Of a stretch of DNA of 6,008 nucleotides, positions 1-4,948 are shown piece by piece. Origin of the DNA: Candidatus Bathyarchaeota archaeon (GTDB lineage Archaea > Thermoproteota > Bathyarchaeia > TCS64); assembly GCA_030691555.1 (NCBI GenBank), contig JAUYEB010000006.1, forward strand, positions 1 through 6,008. Direction: 5' to 3'. The notes below the pieces were generated by a model. The model had not been told where the DNA came from. It made no database searches and worked only from the letters and a program-made list of their open reading frames with translations. How positions within the stretch are numbered: position 1 is the stretch's first letter; each line of letters opens with the position of its first letter. The position numbers and the translations under genes were made by a program.

Positions 1-1
1 C

Positions 2-739
2 GTCACCCTCCTCCCCCCATGGGCCCACGACGGCGGCATGGAGAAGCTCCTCGCCCGCCTCGCCGACCCGAAGCAGCGGGAGAAGATGAGGAAGGACATC
101 AAGGACGGCCTCCCCGGCTGGGAGAACTTCGCCGGCGAGATCGGCGGGGAGAACGTCATGGTCTCCAGCATCAAGGGCGACAAGAACAAGCGGTACGAGG
201 GCAAGACCATGGACGCCATCGCCGGGGAGATGAAGGAGAAGGACGTCTTCGACGCCCTCTGGAAGCTGATCCTCGCCGAGGAGGGGACCCCCGGCATGAT
301 AATCTTCAGCATGGACGAGGGGGACATAAAGCGCATCATGGCGAGCCCCTACCAGATGGTGGGCACCGACGCGAGCAGCGTCTCTACCACTGGCCCATTC
401 GGCCTCGGCAAGCCCCACCCCCGCCACTTCGGCACCTACCCGCGCGTCCTCGGAAAGTACGTCCGAGAGGAGGGCGTCATGCGCCTCGAGGAGGCGATAA
501 GGAAGATGACGAGCTTCCCCGCCCAGCGCTTCGGCATCCTCGACCGCGGCCTCCTCCGCCCCGGGATGCATGCCGACATCACCCTCCTCGACCCCGACAA
601 GGTCATCGACAAGGCGACCTTCGAGGACCCCCACCAGTACCCCGAGGGCATCCCCTACGTCGTCGTCAACGGCGCGGTCACCGTTGACAACGGGAAGTAC
701 AGGAAGGTCCTCGCCGGGAAGACGCTGCGAAAACGCTGA
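2..739 (+). CDS. N-acyl-D-amino-acid deacylase (D-aminoacylase), C-terminal part, 5' end outside window
   Basis: The reading frame is open from base 2, and the residues ahead of the first ATG (base 38) already match the family (LLPPWAHDGG), so this is a truncated gene and not one starting at 38. 245 residues are visible; family members are about 480-540, so roughly the C-terminal half is here. The family is zinc-dependent amidohydrolases that hydrolyse N-acyl-D-amino acids to a D-amino acid and a carboxylate. Visible signatures are GTDAS at visible residues 121-125, whose Asp123 should be the catalytic Asp (Asp366 of the Alcaligenes enzyme), then KPHPRHFGTYPRVL, then the C-terminal beta-sandwich segments DRGLLRPGMHADITLLDP and PYVVVNG. 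The N-terminal metal-binding His residues lie outside the window, so full catalytic competence cannot be judged. The gene ends at TGA and converges on the zinc protein at 868. Substrate specificity (D-Glu, D-Asp or broad; dipeptide-like substrates possible) cannot be read from this part. Confidence 0.9.
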   Translation, partial: VTLLPPWAHDGGMEKLLARLADPKQREKMRKDIKDGLPGWENFAGEIGGENVMVSSIKGDKNKRYEGKTMDAIAGEMKEKDVFDALWKLILAEEGTPGMIIFSMDEGDIKRIMASPYQMVGTDASSVSTTGPFGLGKPHPRHFGTYPRVLGKYVREEGVMRLEEAIRKMTSFPAQRFGILDRGLLRPGMHADITLLDPDKVIDKATFEDPHQYPEGIPYVVVNGAVTVDNGKYRKVLAGKTLRKR

Positions 740-810
740 CCCCCTTTCTTAAACTCGCCACATCCCCCTGTCGGGAAGCGTGAACAGTTATCTCTTGTAG
801 AGATTGATTG

Positions 811-846
811 AAAAAAATTAAAAAAATACTTTGCGGATTACTCCGC
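811..846 (-). terminator. Hairpin plus double T-tract terminator of the zinc-protein gene
   Basis: On the minus strand, 21 bases after the stop codon of the 53-residue gene, a perfect 5-bp stem (GCGGA/TCCGC, 833-846, loop GTAA) is followed by AAAGTA and two T7 runs (820-826 and 811-817). Archaeal RNA polymerase terminates on oligo-T alone, so the T runs are probably the working part and the hairpin may assist. The same stretch could also limit read-through from the convergent deacylase gene, although the plus strand carries A runs here and only a weak pyrimidine stretch at 740-750. Confidence 0.6.
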
Positions 847-867
847 TTCTCGGTCACTTAACTAGGC

Positions 868-1029
868 TTAGAACCTTCTCGGTGGCCTGTGCTTGGCGAA
901 GCATTCTTGGCAGTAGACCGGGCGACCTTCTGTCGGCTTGAAGGGGACTTCCGTCTCCTTGCCGCAGTCAGAGCACGTTACCTTGTGCATCTCGCGGGGA
1001 CCACTGCTGCTTCTATCTCTATAACCCAT
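868..1029 (-). CDS. Small CxxC-x17-CxxC zinc-binding protein (53 aa)
   Basis: A 53-residue protein with two cysteine pairs, CSDC (19-22) and CQEC (40-43), separated by exactly 17 residues (GKETEVPFKP then TEGRPVY), the arrangement of the CxxC-x17-CxxC zinc-ribbon family common in archaea. The N terminus is basic and Gly/Ser-rich (MGYRDRSSSG) and the C terminus is KHRPPRRF, suggesting nucleic-acid contact; that is inference. The frame stays open to an ATG at 1113, but I chose the ATG at 1027-1029: it gives the compact family form, it is preceded by AAAGGAG (1041-1047) with 11 bases between, and the longer version would translate AT-rich promoter-like DNA. The molecular role of the family is not established; a zinc-stabilised RNA/ribosome-associated factor is one possibility. 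It appears monocistronic, with T-tracts before and after. Confidence 0.85.
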   Translation of the reverse strand: MGYRDRSSSGPREMHKVTCSDCGKETEVPFKPTEGRPVYCQECFAKHRPPRRF

Positions 1030-1040
1030 TTTTTTTCTAT

Positions 1041-1047
1041 CTCCTTT
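1041..1047 (-). promoter_or_regulatory. Ribosome binding site deciding the zinc-protein start
   Basis: The minus strand reads AAAGGAG, then 11 bases (ATAGAAAAAAA), then ATG at 1029. It supports translation from 1029 and not from the upstream ATG at 1113. Confidence 0.6.
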
Positions 1048-1102
1048 TGTACACGGGCAACCGTTAGGTTTCCGATATACGCCAAGGCATATAGCCCCCC
1101 GA

Positions 1103-1110
1103 CTTTTAAA
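1103..1110 (-). promoter_or_regulatory. Candidate TATA box for the zinc-protein gene
   Basis: TTTAAAAG on the minus strand would place the transcription start about 25 bases downstream, near 1081, leaving a leader of about 50 bases that includes the AAAGGAG site. Two other TATA-like stretches lie closer to the gene (CTATAT near 1090-1095 and GTATATC at 1074-1080) and would give shorter leaders, so which one works is undecided. Confidence 0.4.
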
Positions 1111-1163
1111 CATATGTCGTCCTTTACCCTAATTTGATGCCACATTATCAATGACTGAGCCGG

Positions 1164-1198
1164 TAAAAAGACTAGAAAACCATTTTTTTAAAAAAATG
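1164..1198 (-). terminator. T-tract terminator behind the oxidoreductase gene
   Basis: Just past the TAA at 1212-1214, the minus strand has a T7 run (1190-1196), a mixed TTTTC stretch and then CTTTTTA (1164-1170). The T7 run is half of a perfect 18-base palindrome at 1181-1198, so the plus strand also shows T7. Oligo-T is the usual archaeal termination signal, and its position separates the long minus-strand run from the zinc-protein gene. Confidence 0.5.
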
Positions 1199-1211
1199 TG
1201 CGGTTAGAAGT

Positions 1212-2243
1212 TTACTTTATGTACTTCCTCATGTGCTTCGGCGTCGCGTGGGGCACCGGCAGGTCGATCATCGTCTTGAAGCCGGGCTCCGAGTTGATCA
1301 CGTGGGGGATCATGTTCGCCGTGATGGCGATCGTCGCGTAGTCGCCGTGCGTGCAGGGGCTGATCTTTTCGTTGATCGGGGGCACGCCCTTGATGGTGAC
1401 TGAGTCAAACTCCTCGGGCGCTCCGATGTACGCCTTGAAGTCCATCGTGATCAGCTTCTTGCCCTTCACGATGCCGTAGGCCATCTGCATCGAGCCCGCG
1501 TTGTTGCCCTTCGGCACCTTGATCGCCTCGCTCGCCACGTCCTTCTTGAGCACGACGGGCTGCGGCTTCTCCACTTCGATCTTGTCGAGCTCCCAGCCCA
1601 ATGCGTCGGCTATCATCTGGATGCTCTGCTCCAGTCCGACGTGGCCCGTGATCTCGTGGCTGGCGATCTTCCTGTTGAACTCGTCGACCGTGAGTCCTGC
1701 GCCGATCTTGGTCTGGAAGGGTATGCGGCGGGTCGCTGCGTCCATCTGGCGTGCGATGTAGATGTCATCCACCTTCTGGCAGACGCCGGTGAGGGTGATG
1801 GGCAGCGTGTCCATGACGAATCCGGGGTTCACGCCCGTCCCAAGGATGGTCGCCTTCCCCTTCTTCGCCACCTTGTCCAGCTTCTCCGCGTACACCTTCC
1901 CCTCCGGGGTCGCGTACGGGTAGCTGAGCTCCTCGCAGGTCGAGACGACGTTCACGCCGTGCTTCAGGACGCCCTCGAACTGGGTGTAGGTCTGCTTCAG
2001 GTAGCTCATCGTCGTGTGGGCGACGATGTCCGGCTTCGTCTCCTCTAGGACCGCGTCGACGTCGCTGCTGATCTTGACGCCGAGCCTCTTCATCCCCATG
2101 ACCTCGCCGAGGTCCTTCCCAACGATCTTGGGGTTGATGTCGATTGCGCCGACGATCTCCACACCCTCCTTCTCCAGGAGGTGGGTCGCCAGCTTCTGTC
2201 CTATGACGCCTATGCCGTAAGAGACGACCTTGACGTTCTCCAA
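1212..2243 (-). CDS. ord: 2,4-diaminopentanoate dehydrogenase-like NAD(P)-dependent oxidoreductase (343 aa)
   Basis: This resembles 2,4-diaminopentanoate dehydrogenase, a relative of dihydrodipicolinate reductase (DapB). In clostridial ornithine degradation it oxidatively deaminates 2,4-diaminopentanoate to 2-amino-4-oxopentanoate using NAD(P)+. Visible: a Rossmann fold at the N terminus with GIGVIG (10-15), Asp35 at the end of the second strand (which tends to favour NAD(H)), the DapB-like loop GTGVNPGFVMD (135-145), and the C-terminal segment NMIPHVINSEPGFKTMIDLP (310-329). The length of 343 matches the family. The start is TTG at 2243: an in-frame TGA lies just upstream, and no other start precedes the nucleotide-binding motif. 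There is no clear Shine-Dalgarno site. None of the partner genes (ornithine racemase, aminomutase, thiolase) is in the window, so the substrate could be another amino acid. A DapB-like role in lysine synthesis is less likely because the sequence lacks the short DapB layout. Confidence 0.75.
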   Translation of the reverse strand: MENVKVVSYGIGVIGQKLATHLLEKEGVEIVGAIDINPKIVGKDLGEVMGMKRLGVKISSDVDAVLEETKPDIVAHTTMSYLKQTYTQFEGVLKHGVNVVSTCEELSYPYATPEGKVYAEKLDKVAKKGKATILGTGVNPGFVMDTLPITLTGVCQKVDDIYIARQMDAATRRIPFQTKIGAGLTVDEFNRKIASHEITGHVGLEQSIQMIADALGWELDKIEVEKPQPVVLKKDVASEAIKVPKGNNAGSMQMAYGIVKGKKLITMDFKAYIGAPEEFDSVTIKGVPPINEKISPCTHGDYATIAITANMIPHVINSEPGFKTMIDLPVPHATPKHMRKYIK

Positions 2244-2272
2244 CTTGGATCAGGATAGAAGGACTGGGTCCC

Positions 2273-2283
2273 GGTTATAGCCC
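2273..2283 (-). promoter_or_regulatory. Candidate TATA box of the oxidoreductase gene, overlapping the signal peptidase stop
   Basis: The minus strand reads GGGCTATAACC, which contains the TAA stop (2275-2277) of the upstream signal peptidase gene. Its centre is about 35 bases ahead of the TTG at 2243, predicting a start near 2252 and a leader of only about 8 bases. This fits the lack of a Shine-Dalgarno site and suggests the gene can be transcribed separately from the operon. Confidence 0.4.
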
Positions 2284-3369
2284 TTGCGAGTTAGGTGGCG
2301 TGGGCTCGTCGGTTGAATCTGGTGCGACTGCGGGCGAAGCCGGCTCCTGCGCAGGTGCCTCTGGCACGGTAGGCGGCGGTTCGGGCGGTGCACCCCGGAG
2401 CCTCCTCTGCAGCGACGCGAAAGGCTCCCAGCCCTTCCTCTTTGCGTAGAGAACAACGACGAAGATGACCACGCCGGGGATGAGGGACCTGAGCACGGAG
2501 TTGAAGACCGTGTCGAACGCCGGCTGCTCCTGTATCAGTAGCCAGTTTATAGGGACGGTGCTCCCCCTGCTGACCCACCACATGCTCGGCGTTATGTGAT
2601 TCGTCCACCATACCATGTCGGCCGCTATCGGCACCATGATGAGGACGAGGTGGTAGAGCCAGAGCATCACCCCGGAGTCGTCGTCGTGGAAGGCGAGGGG
2701 GGTGAGCAAACAGGCGAGGTACCAGACCCCGAGGGCCAGACTCTCCAAGCCTAGGTGCGTCCCGCTGTTTGGGATGAGCCAGAAGCTCGCGGCGACCAAC
2801 GGCGCGACGGCCAAAGGCACTAGCGAGAGGACCGGGAACCTGCCCCCGACGTGCCTCTTCGGGGGGAGGATGTAGTCGATGAAGAACGCAAGCGCCATGA
2901 AGGCGAGGACGAGGCCGAAGCCACGCGTCGTCTTTATGAAGAGGCTGAAGTAGCCGACGAGGGGGACGTGGCCTATGACCTTACCCATGATGTTAGAGGC
3001 GGGGACCGGCGTGCCGTCGGGGAACGCGTTGTTATCCCCCTTCGTAACGAAGCTGACCGTGCCCCCGTCCCCAAGCTTCCTGATCGCCCTGTGGACGATG
3101 TACTCGTCCGATGACCCCGGCCTGAGGAAGACTATGATCTCCCCGTCGGGCTGGGGCGCGGCCGGCATCGAGTTCACGTCGGGTATCTGGGCGACTATGA
3201 TGTAGTCCCCGACGCCGAGCGTCGGCACCATGCTCTCGCTCACAACCACCATCATCGGGTACTCGGTCCCCAGGAACCCCTTGAGGATGTAGCTCCCTCC
3301 GAAGAACGCTAGAAGAAGCACGGCGAAGGCGACACCGTACTTTATGACCTCCTTGTACCTGGGGTCCAA
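2275..3369 (-). CDS. Signal peptidase I (S26B type) with polytopic membrane extension and Pro-rich tail (364 aa)
   Basis: A membrane protease that removes signal peptides from Sec-exported proteins outside the membrane. It is the archaeal/ER (Sec11) type: VSESMVPTL gives nucleophile Ser46, YIVHRA gives His93 in place of the bacterial Lys, and TKGDNNAFPD gives Asp112 and Asp118, six residues apart as in the Methanococcus voltae enzyme. A first membrane helix spans about 11-32 and the catalytic domain about 33-147. Unusually, about 215 residues follow: hydrophobic segments near 148-168, 178-199, 208-226, 233-255 and 292-309, then a basic stretch (YAKRKGW) and a Pro/Glu/Ala-rich tail from about 328. 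The core enzyme normally stops near the second helix. The start is TTG at 3369, with AGGGGGA 7 bases upstream and no competing start before the first helix. It lies 25 bases after the Rpc34-like gene, so co-transcription is likely. Confidence 0.88.
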   Translation of the reverse strand: MDPRYKEVIKYGVAFAVLLLAFFGGSYILKGFLGTEYPMMVVVSESMVPTLGVGDYIIVAQIPDVNSMPAAPQPDGEIIVFLRPGSSDEYIVHRAIRKLGDGGTVSFVTKGDNNAFPDGTPVPASNIMGKVIGHVPLVGYFSLFIKTTRGFGLVLAFMALAFFIDYILPPKRHVGGRFPVLSLVPLAVAPLVAASFWLIPNSGTHLGLESLALGVWYLACLLTPLAFHDDDSGVMLWLYHLVLIMVPIAADMVWWTNHITPSMWWVSRGSTVPINWLLIQEQPAFDTVFNSVLRSLIPGVVIFVVVLYAKRKGWEPFASLQRRLRGAPPEPPPTVPEAPAQEPASPAVAPDSTDEPTPPNSQGL

Positions 3370-3376
3370 CTTACGT

Positions 3377-3383
3377 TCCCCCT
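3377..3383 (-). promoter_or_regulatory. Purine-rich ribosome binding site for the TTG start of the signal peptidase
   Basis: AGGGGGA lies 7 bases before TTG at 3369. It is an imperfect match to GGAGG but well placed, and there is no ATG or GTG nearby in frame. Confidence 0.45.
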
Positions 3384-3394
3384 GAATGCCGTTG

Positions 3395-3748
3395 CTAATC
3401 AGTCTTTCGGGGGGTGAGCCAGGACGTAAGCTCCTGGCAGCTCACGGGGTCCCTGATCCCGCTCTCGAAGCACTTTTCGATGTCGGTGCAGATCATGCAC
3501 GGGCACCCCTCGATAGAGTTCATGGTGACGAATTCGCGCTTGCTGAACAGCTTGTAGCTCCACCTGCCCTCGTGTAGTACCTTGCGCCTCTCTACTGAAC
3601 CTTTCTCCTCGAACCTGAGGGCGAGCCTCGACCCCTCTCGGCTGCTGACGCCGAGCTCCTTCCATAGCTCGCTCTGCATTATGCCGTCGTCGCCTGCCTC
3701 GAATATTATCTTAATCGCCCGCTGGTCGAGGCTGTTCTTGTGGGACAC
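3395..3748 (-). CDS. rpc34: Rpc34/RPC39-like winged-helix protein with C-terminal Fe-S cysteine motif (117 aa)
   Basis: Residues about 7-68 form a winged helix-turn-helix: helices DQRAIKIIFEAG, QSELWKELGV and SREGSRLALRFEEKG, then a wing to RWSYKLF. The C terminus has five cysteines (82, 84, 87, 93, 104). The last four space as C-x2-C-x5-C-x10-C followed by x5-WL, which is the spacing I recall for the cubane 4Fe-4S motif of human Pol III subunit RPC39 (CGLC...C...C...WL). Archaeal Rpc34 orthologues have been described in Crenarchaeota and Thaumarchaeota as short proteins with one winged helix plus this cysteine motif, and 117 residues fits. In Pol III, Rpc34 helps recruit and open promoters through the TBP-containing factor, so lying 15 bases behind tbp is apt. 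The start is GTG at 3748, after a GGGGG stretch in the short gap. The alternative is a stand-alone Fe-S winged-helix regulator. Confidence 0.72.
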   Translation of the reverse strand: MSHKNSLDQRAIKIIFEAGDDGIMQSELWKELGVSSREGSRLALRFEEKGSVERRKVLHEGRWSYKLFSKREFVTMNSIEGCPCMICTDIEKCFESGIRDPVSCQELTSWLTPRKTD

Positions 3749-3763
3749 GGCCGGCGCCCCCGA

Positions 3764-4384
3764 CTATTCCTCGTAGTAGATGAGGTCGTAGTCCTCTAGG
3801 ATGCCGTGGAGCTTCTCCACAGCCTCGCGGACCATGTCCTCATGTTTGGCGCCTGTGCAGACGAGCTTGCCGCTGGCGAAGAGGAGCATGACAACCTTCG
3901 GCTCCCCCATCCTGTATATGAGGCCGGGGAACTGCTCGGGCTCGTACATGACGTTGTCCATGATGTCCGCGGCAGTCTCAAGGTCTATCTTGCCGTGCAG
4001 GTTCGCGGAGGCGACGATGTTCTGTATAACGATCTTCGGCTTCCCGAGGATGATGATCCCGTTCGTCTTAAGCTCCCTGACGACCTTCTTCACGGCGCTC
4101 CTCGCCTGCTTCTCCGACTTGGCGCCGGTGCAGACCATCTTACCAGAGCCGAAGATCAGGGTCGCCGTCTTTGGCCTCTTGAGCCTGAAGACGAGGCCCG
4201 GGAACTGCTTTGGGCGGTACTCGACGTTCCTGAAGACCTTCATGATGGCGAGCAGGTCTATCTTCTGGTCGAGGGTCGCCGAGGCGACGACGTTCTCAAT
4301 GCTGATGTTTAGCTCTTTTTTCTCAGGTAGTTCTTTCTTTTCAGGTAGGTCTATCTTCTCAGCCAATTGATCTTCACCAATCAT
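3764..4384 (-). CDS. tbp: TATA-box binding protein (TBP), 206 aa
   Basis: The general initiation factor that binds and bends the TATA box and, with TFB, recruits RNA polymerase. It shows the two direct repeats of the saddle fold. Repeat 1 is residues 31-91 (NVVASATL, QFPGLVFRL, LIFGSGKMVCTGAKSE) and repeat 2 is 122-182 (NIVASANL, QFPGLIYRM, LLFASGKLVCTGAKHE). The DNA-intercalating Phe pairs are Phe61/Phe78 and Phe152/Phe169, each 17 apart as in yeast TBP. There is no strongly acidic C-terminal tail beyond YYEE. The N terminus is about 25 residues longer than the core and includes a duplicated LPEKKE segment encoded by AT-richer DNA. The start is ATG at 4384, 6 bases after the upstream gene; no clear Shine-Dalgarno site is seen, so translational coupling is plausible. 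The Rpc34-like gene follows after 15 bases. Confidence 0.97.
   Translation of the reverse strand: MIGEDQLAEKIDLPEKKELPEKKELNISIENVVASATLDQKIDLLAIMKVFRNVEYRPKQFPGLVFRLKRPKTATLIFGSGKMVCTGAKSEKQARSAVKKVVRELKTNGIIILGKPKIVIQNIVASANLHGKIDLETAADIMDNVMYEPEQFPGLIYRMGEPKVVMLLFASGKLVCTGAKHEDMVREAVEKLHGILEDYDLIYYEE
4315..4359 (-). repeat. Short tandem duplication in the TBP N-terminal extension
   Basis: Two copies of an approximately 18-base unit, CTACCTGAAAAGAAAGAA and CTACCTGAGAAAAAAGAG, encode LPEKKE twice in succession (residues 13-18 and 19-24), preceded by a partial DLPEKK context. Wobble differences show the duplication is not brand new. The stretch is visibly more AT-rich than the rest of the gene. 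Confidence 0.7.
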
Positions 4385-4390
4385 CCATGA

Positions 4391-4717
4391 CTAGAGGCCG
4401 TCCAACCTGCTCAGCAGATCCGCGGGGAGAAGGTCCTGGTTCACTATCTCCACGACCGGGAAGCTGCTCACGTTTGGCTCGTGGAGCACCTTCTCGGCCG
4501 ACCCGATCTCGCCGCTGTAAGCGTTGTATGTTATGAAGCTGCCCTTGATCTGCTCCTTCTCCTTCACGAAGTAGAGGAACATCTCGTGGAGCGTCCCGCC
4601 CACGAGGAAGTAGAGGTGGGTGCTCCCGTTGGCCAGGTGCTGGATGACCCCGCTGGAGGGGGAGGATGCGACGAGCATTATGAGGTCCCTTAGGGACCGG
4701 AGCTGGACGTACTTCAT
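4391..4717 (-). CDS. Unrecognised conserved-looking 108-aa protein, first gene of the tbp operon
   Basis: I do not recognise the family. The protein is small and soluble-looking: no signal peptide, no convincing membrane segment and no cysteines. It alternates short hydrophobic strands and helices (LRDLIMLVASS, THLYFLVGG, HEMFLYFVKEKEQ, GSFITYNAYSGEIG, SFPVVEIVNQ, PADLLSRLDGL), consistent with a compact alpha/beta domain. Codon use is like its neighbours, so it is very likely a real gene. The ATG at 4717 is preceded by a good TATA box about 33 bases upstream and a weak AGGT 6 bases upstream. Its stop is 6 bases from the ATG of tbp, so the two are almost certainly co-transcribed and may be translationally coupled. 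The context hints at a role in transcription or its regulation, but nothing in the sequence proves it. Confidence 0.8.
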   Translation of the reverse strand: MKYVQLRSLRDLIMLVASSPSSGVIQHLANGSTHLYFLVGGTLHEMFLYFVKEKEQIKGSFITYNAYSGEIGSAEKVLHEPNVSSFPVVEIVNQDLLPADLLSRLDGL

Positions 4718-4746
4718 GGCGTTACCTTATAAAGCGTCATTTCAAG

Positions 4747-4754
4747 TATATAAA
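4747..4754 (-). promoter_or_regulatory. TATA box of the tbp operon
   Basis: TTTATATA on the minus strand, inside ATTTATATAC, is a strong match to the archaeal TATA consensus. Its centre is about 33 bases before ATG 4717, predicting a start near 4725 and a leader of under 10 bases. Further TATA-like stretches lie on both sides (CTTTATAAGG at 4724-4733, too close to the ATG, and TTTAAAC just upstream), so competing TBP contacts are possible. Confidence 0.6.
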
Positions 4755-4914
4755 TAGTTTAAATATGGGTGAATCTTTCAGCTTAAGTTAAATTCTTTTG
4801 ATGAGAGTAACCCTCCCTCATATATCAATTGACTGATCCGACTAAACTCGGAGGGGGCCACAGTTACACGATCTTGCATTTTACCTTATAGTGGCGGCTG
4901 TCCTTCTGTAACAC
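4755..4914. other. Intergenic region between divergent transcription units
   Basis: The whole gap between the divergent genes (4718-4948) is 231 bases, AT-rich near the tbp side. No open frame with a plausible ribosome site is present. One notable element is a 6-base inverted pair, CCCTCC (4811-4816) and GGAGGG (4850-4855), with a 33-base spacer. I see no tRNA, riboswitch or clear small-RNA architecture. Confidence 0.5.
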
Positions 4915-4923
4915 GTTTTATTA
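4915..4923 (+). promoter_or_regulatory. TATA box of the DUF2721 gene
   Basis: GTTTTATTA is centred about 30 bases before ATG 4949, predicting transcription to begin within a few bases of the start codon. There is no Shine-Dalgarno match upstream of the ATG, so the mRNA is probably leaderless. Confidence 0.5.
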
Positions 4924-4948
4924 GAACCCCCTTGGTCTCTTCAGATCA

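Noticed and set aside
19..687. Long Arg/Pro-rich open frame on the plus strand within the deacylase
   Set aside because: It is a +1-shifted shadow of the deacylase frame in GC-rich DNA; its composition (runs of Arg, Pro, Gly, His) is not protein-like and the true frame has clear family motifs.
790..804. Small dyad ATCTC-TTGTA-GAGAT as a terminator for the deacylase gene
   Set aside because: On the plus strand it is followed by A runs, not T runs, and the stem is weak and AT-rich; it may be chance.
3801..4370. Two long plus-strand frames opposite tbp (3801-4370 and 3806-4312)
   Set aside because: Both are antisense shadows of an unmistakable TBP gene. Neither has a ribosome site or recognisable domain.
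4798..4836. Possible C/D-box small RNA (TTGATGA ... CTGA)
   Set aside because: The C-box-like motif breaks the purine rule at position 1, no convincing D'/C' pair lies between, and no terminal stem brackets the motifs.
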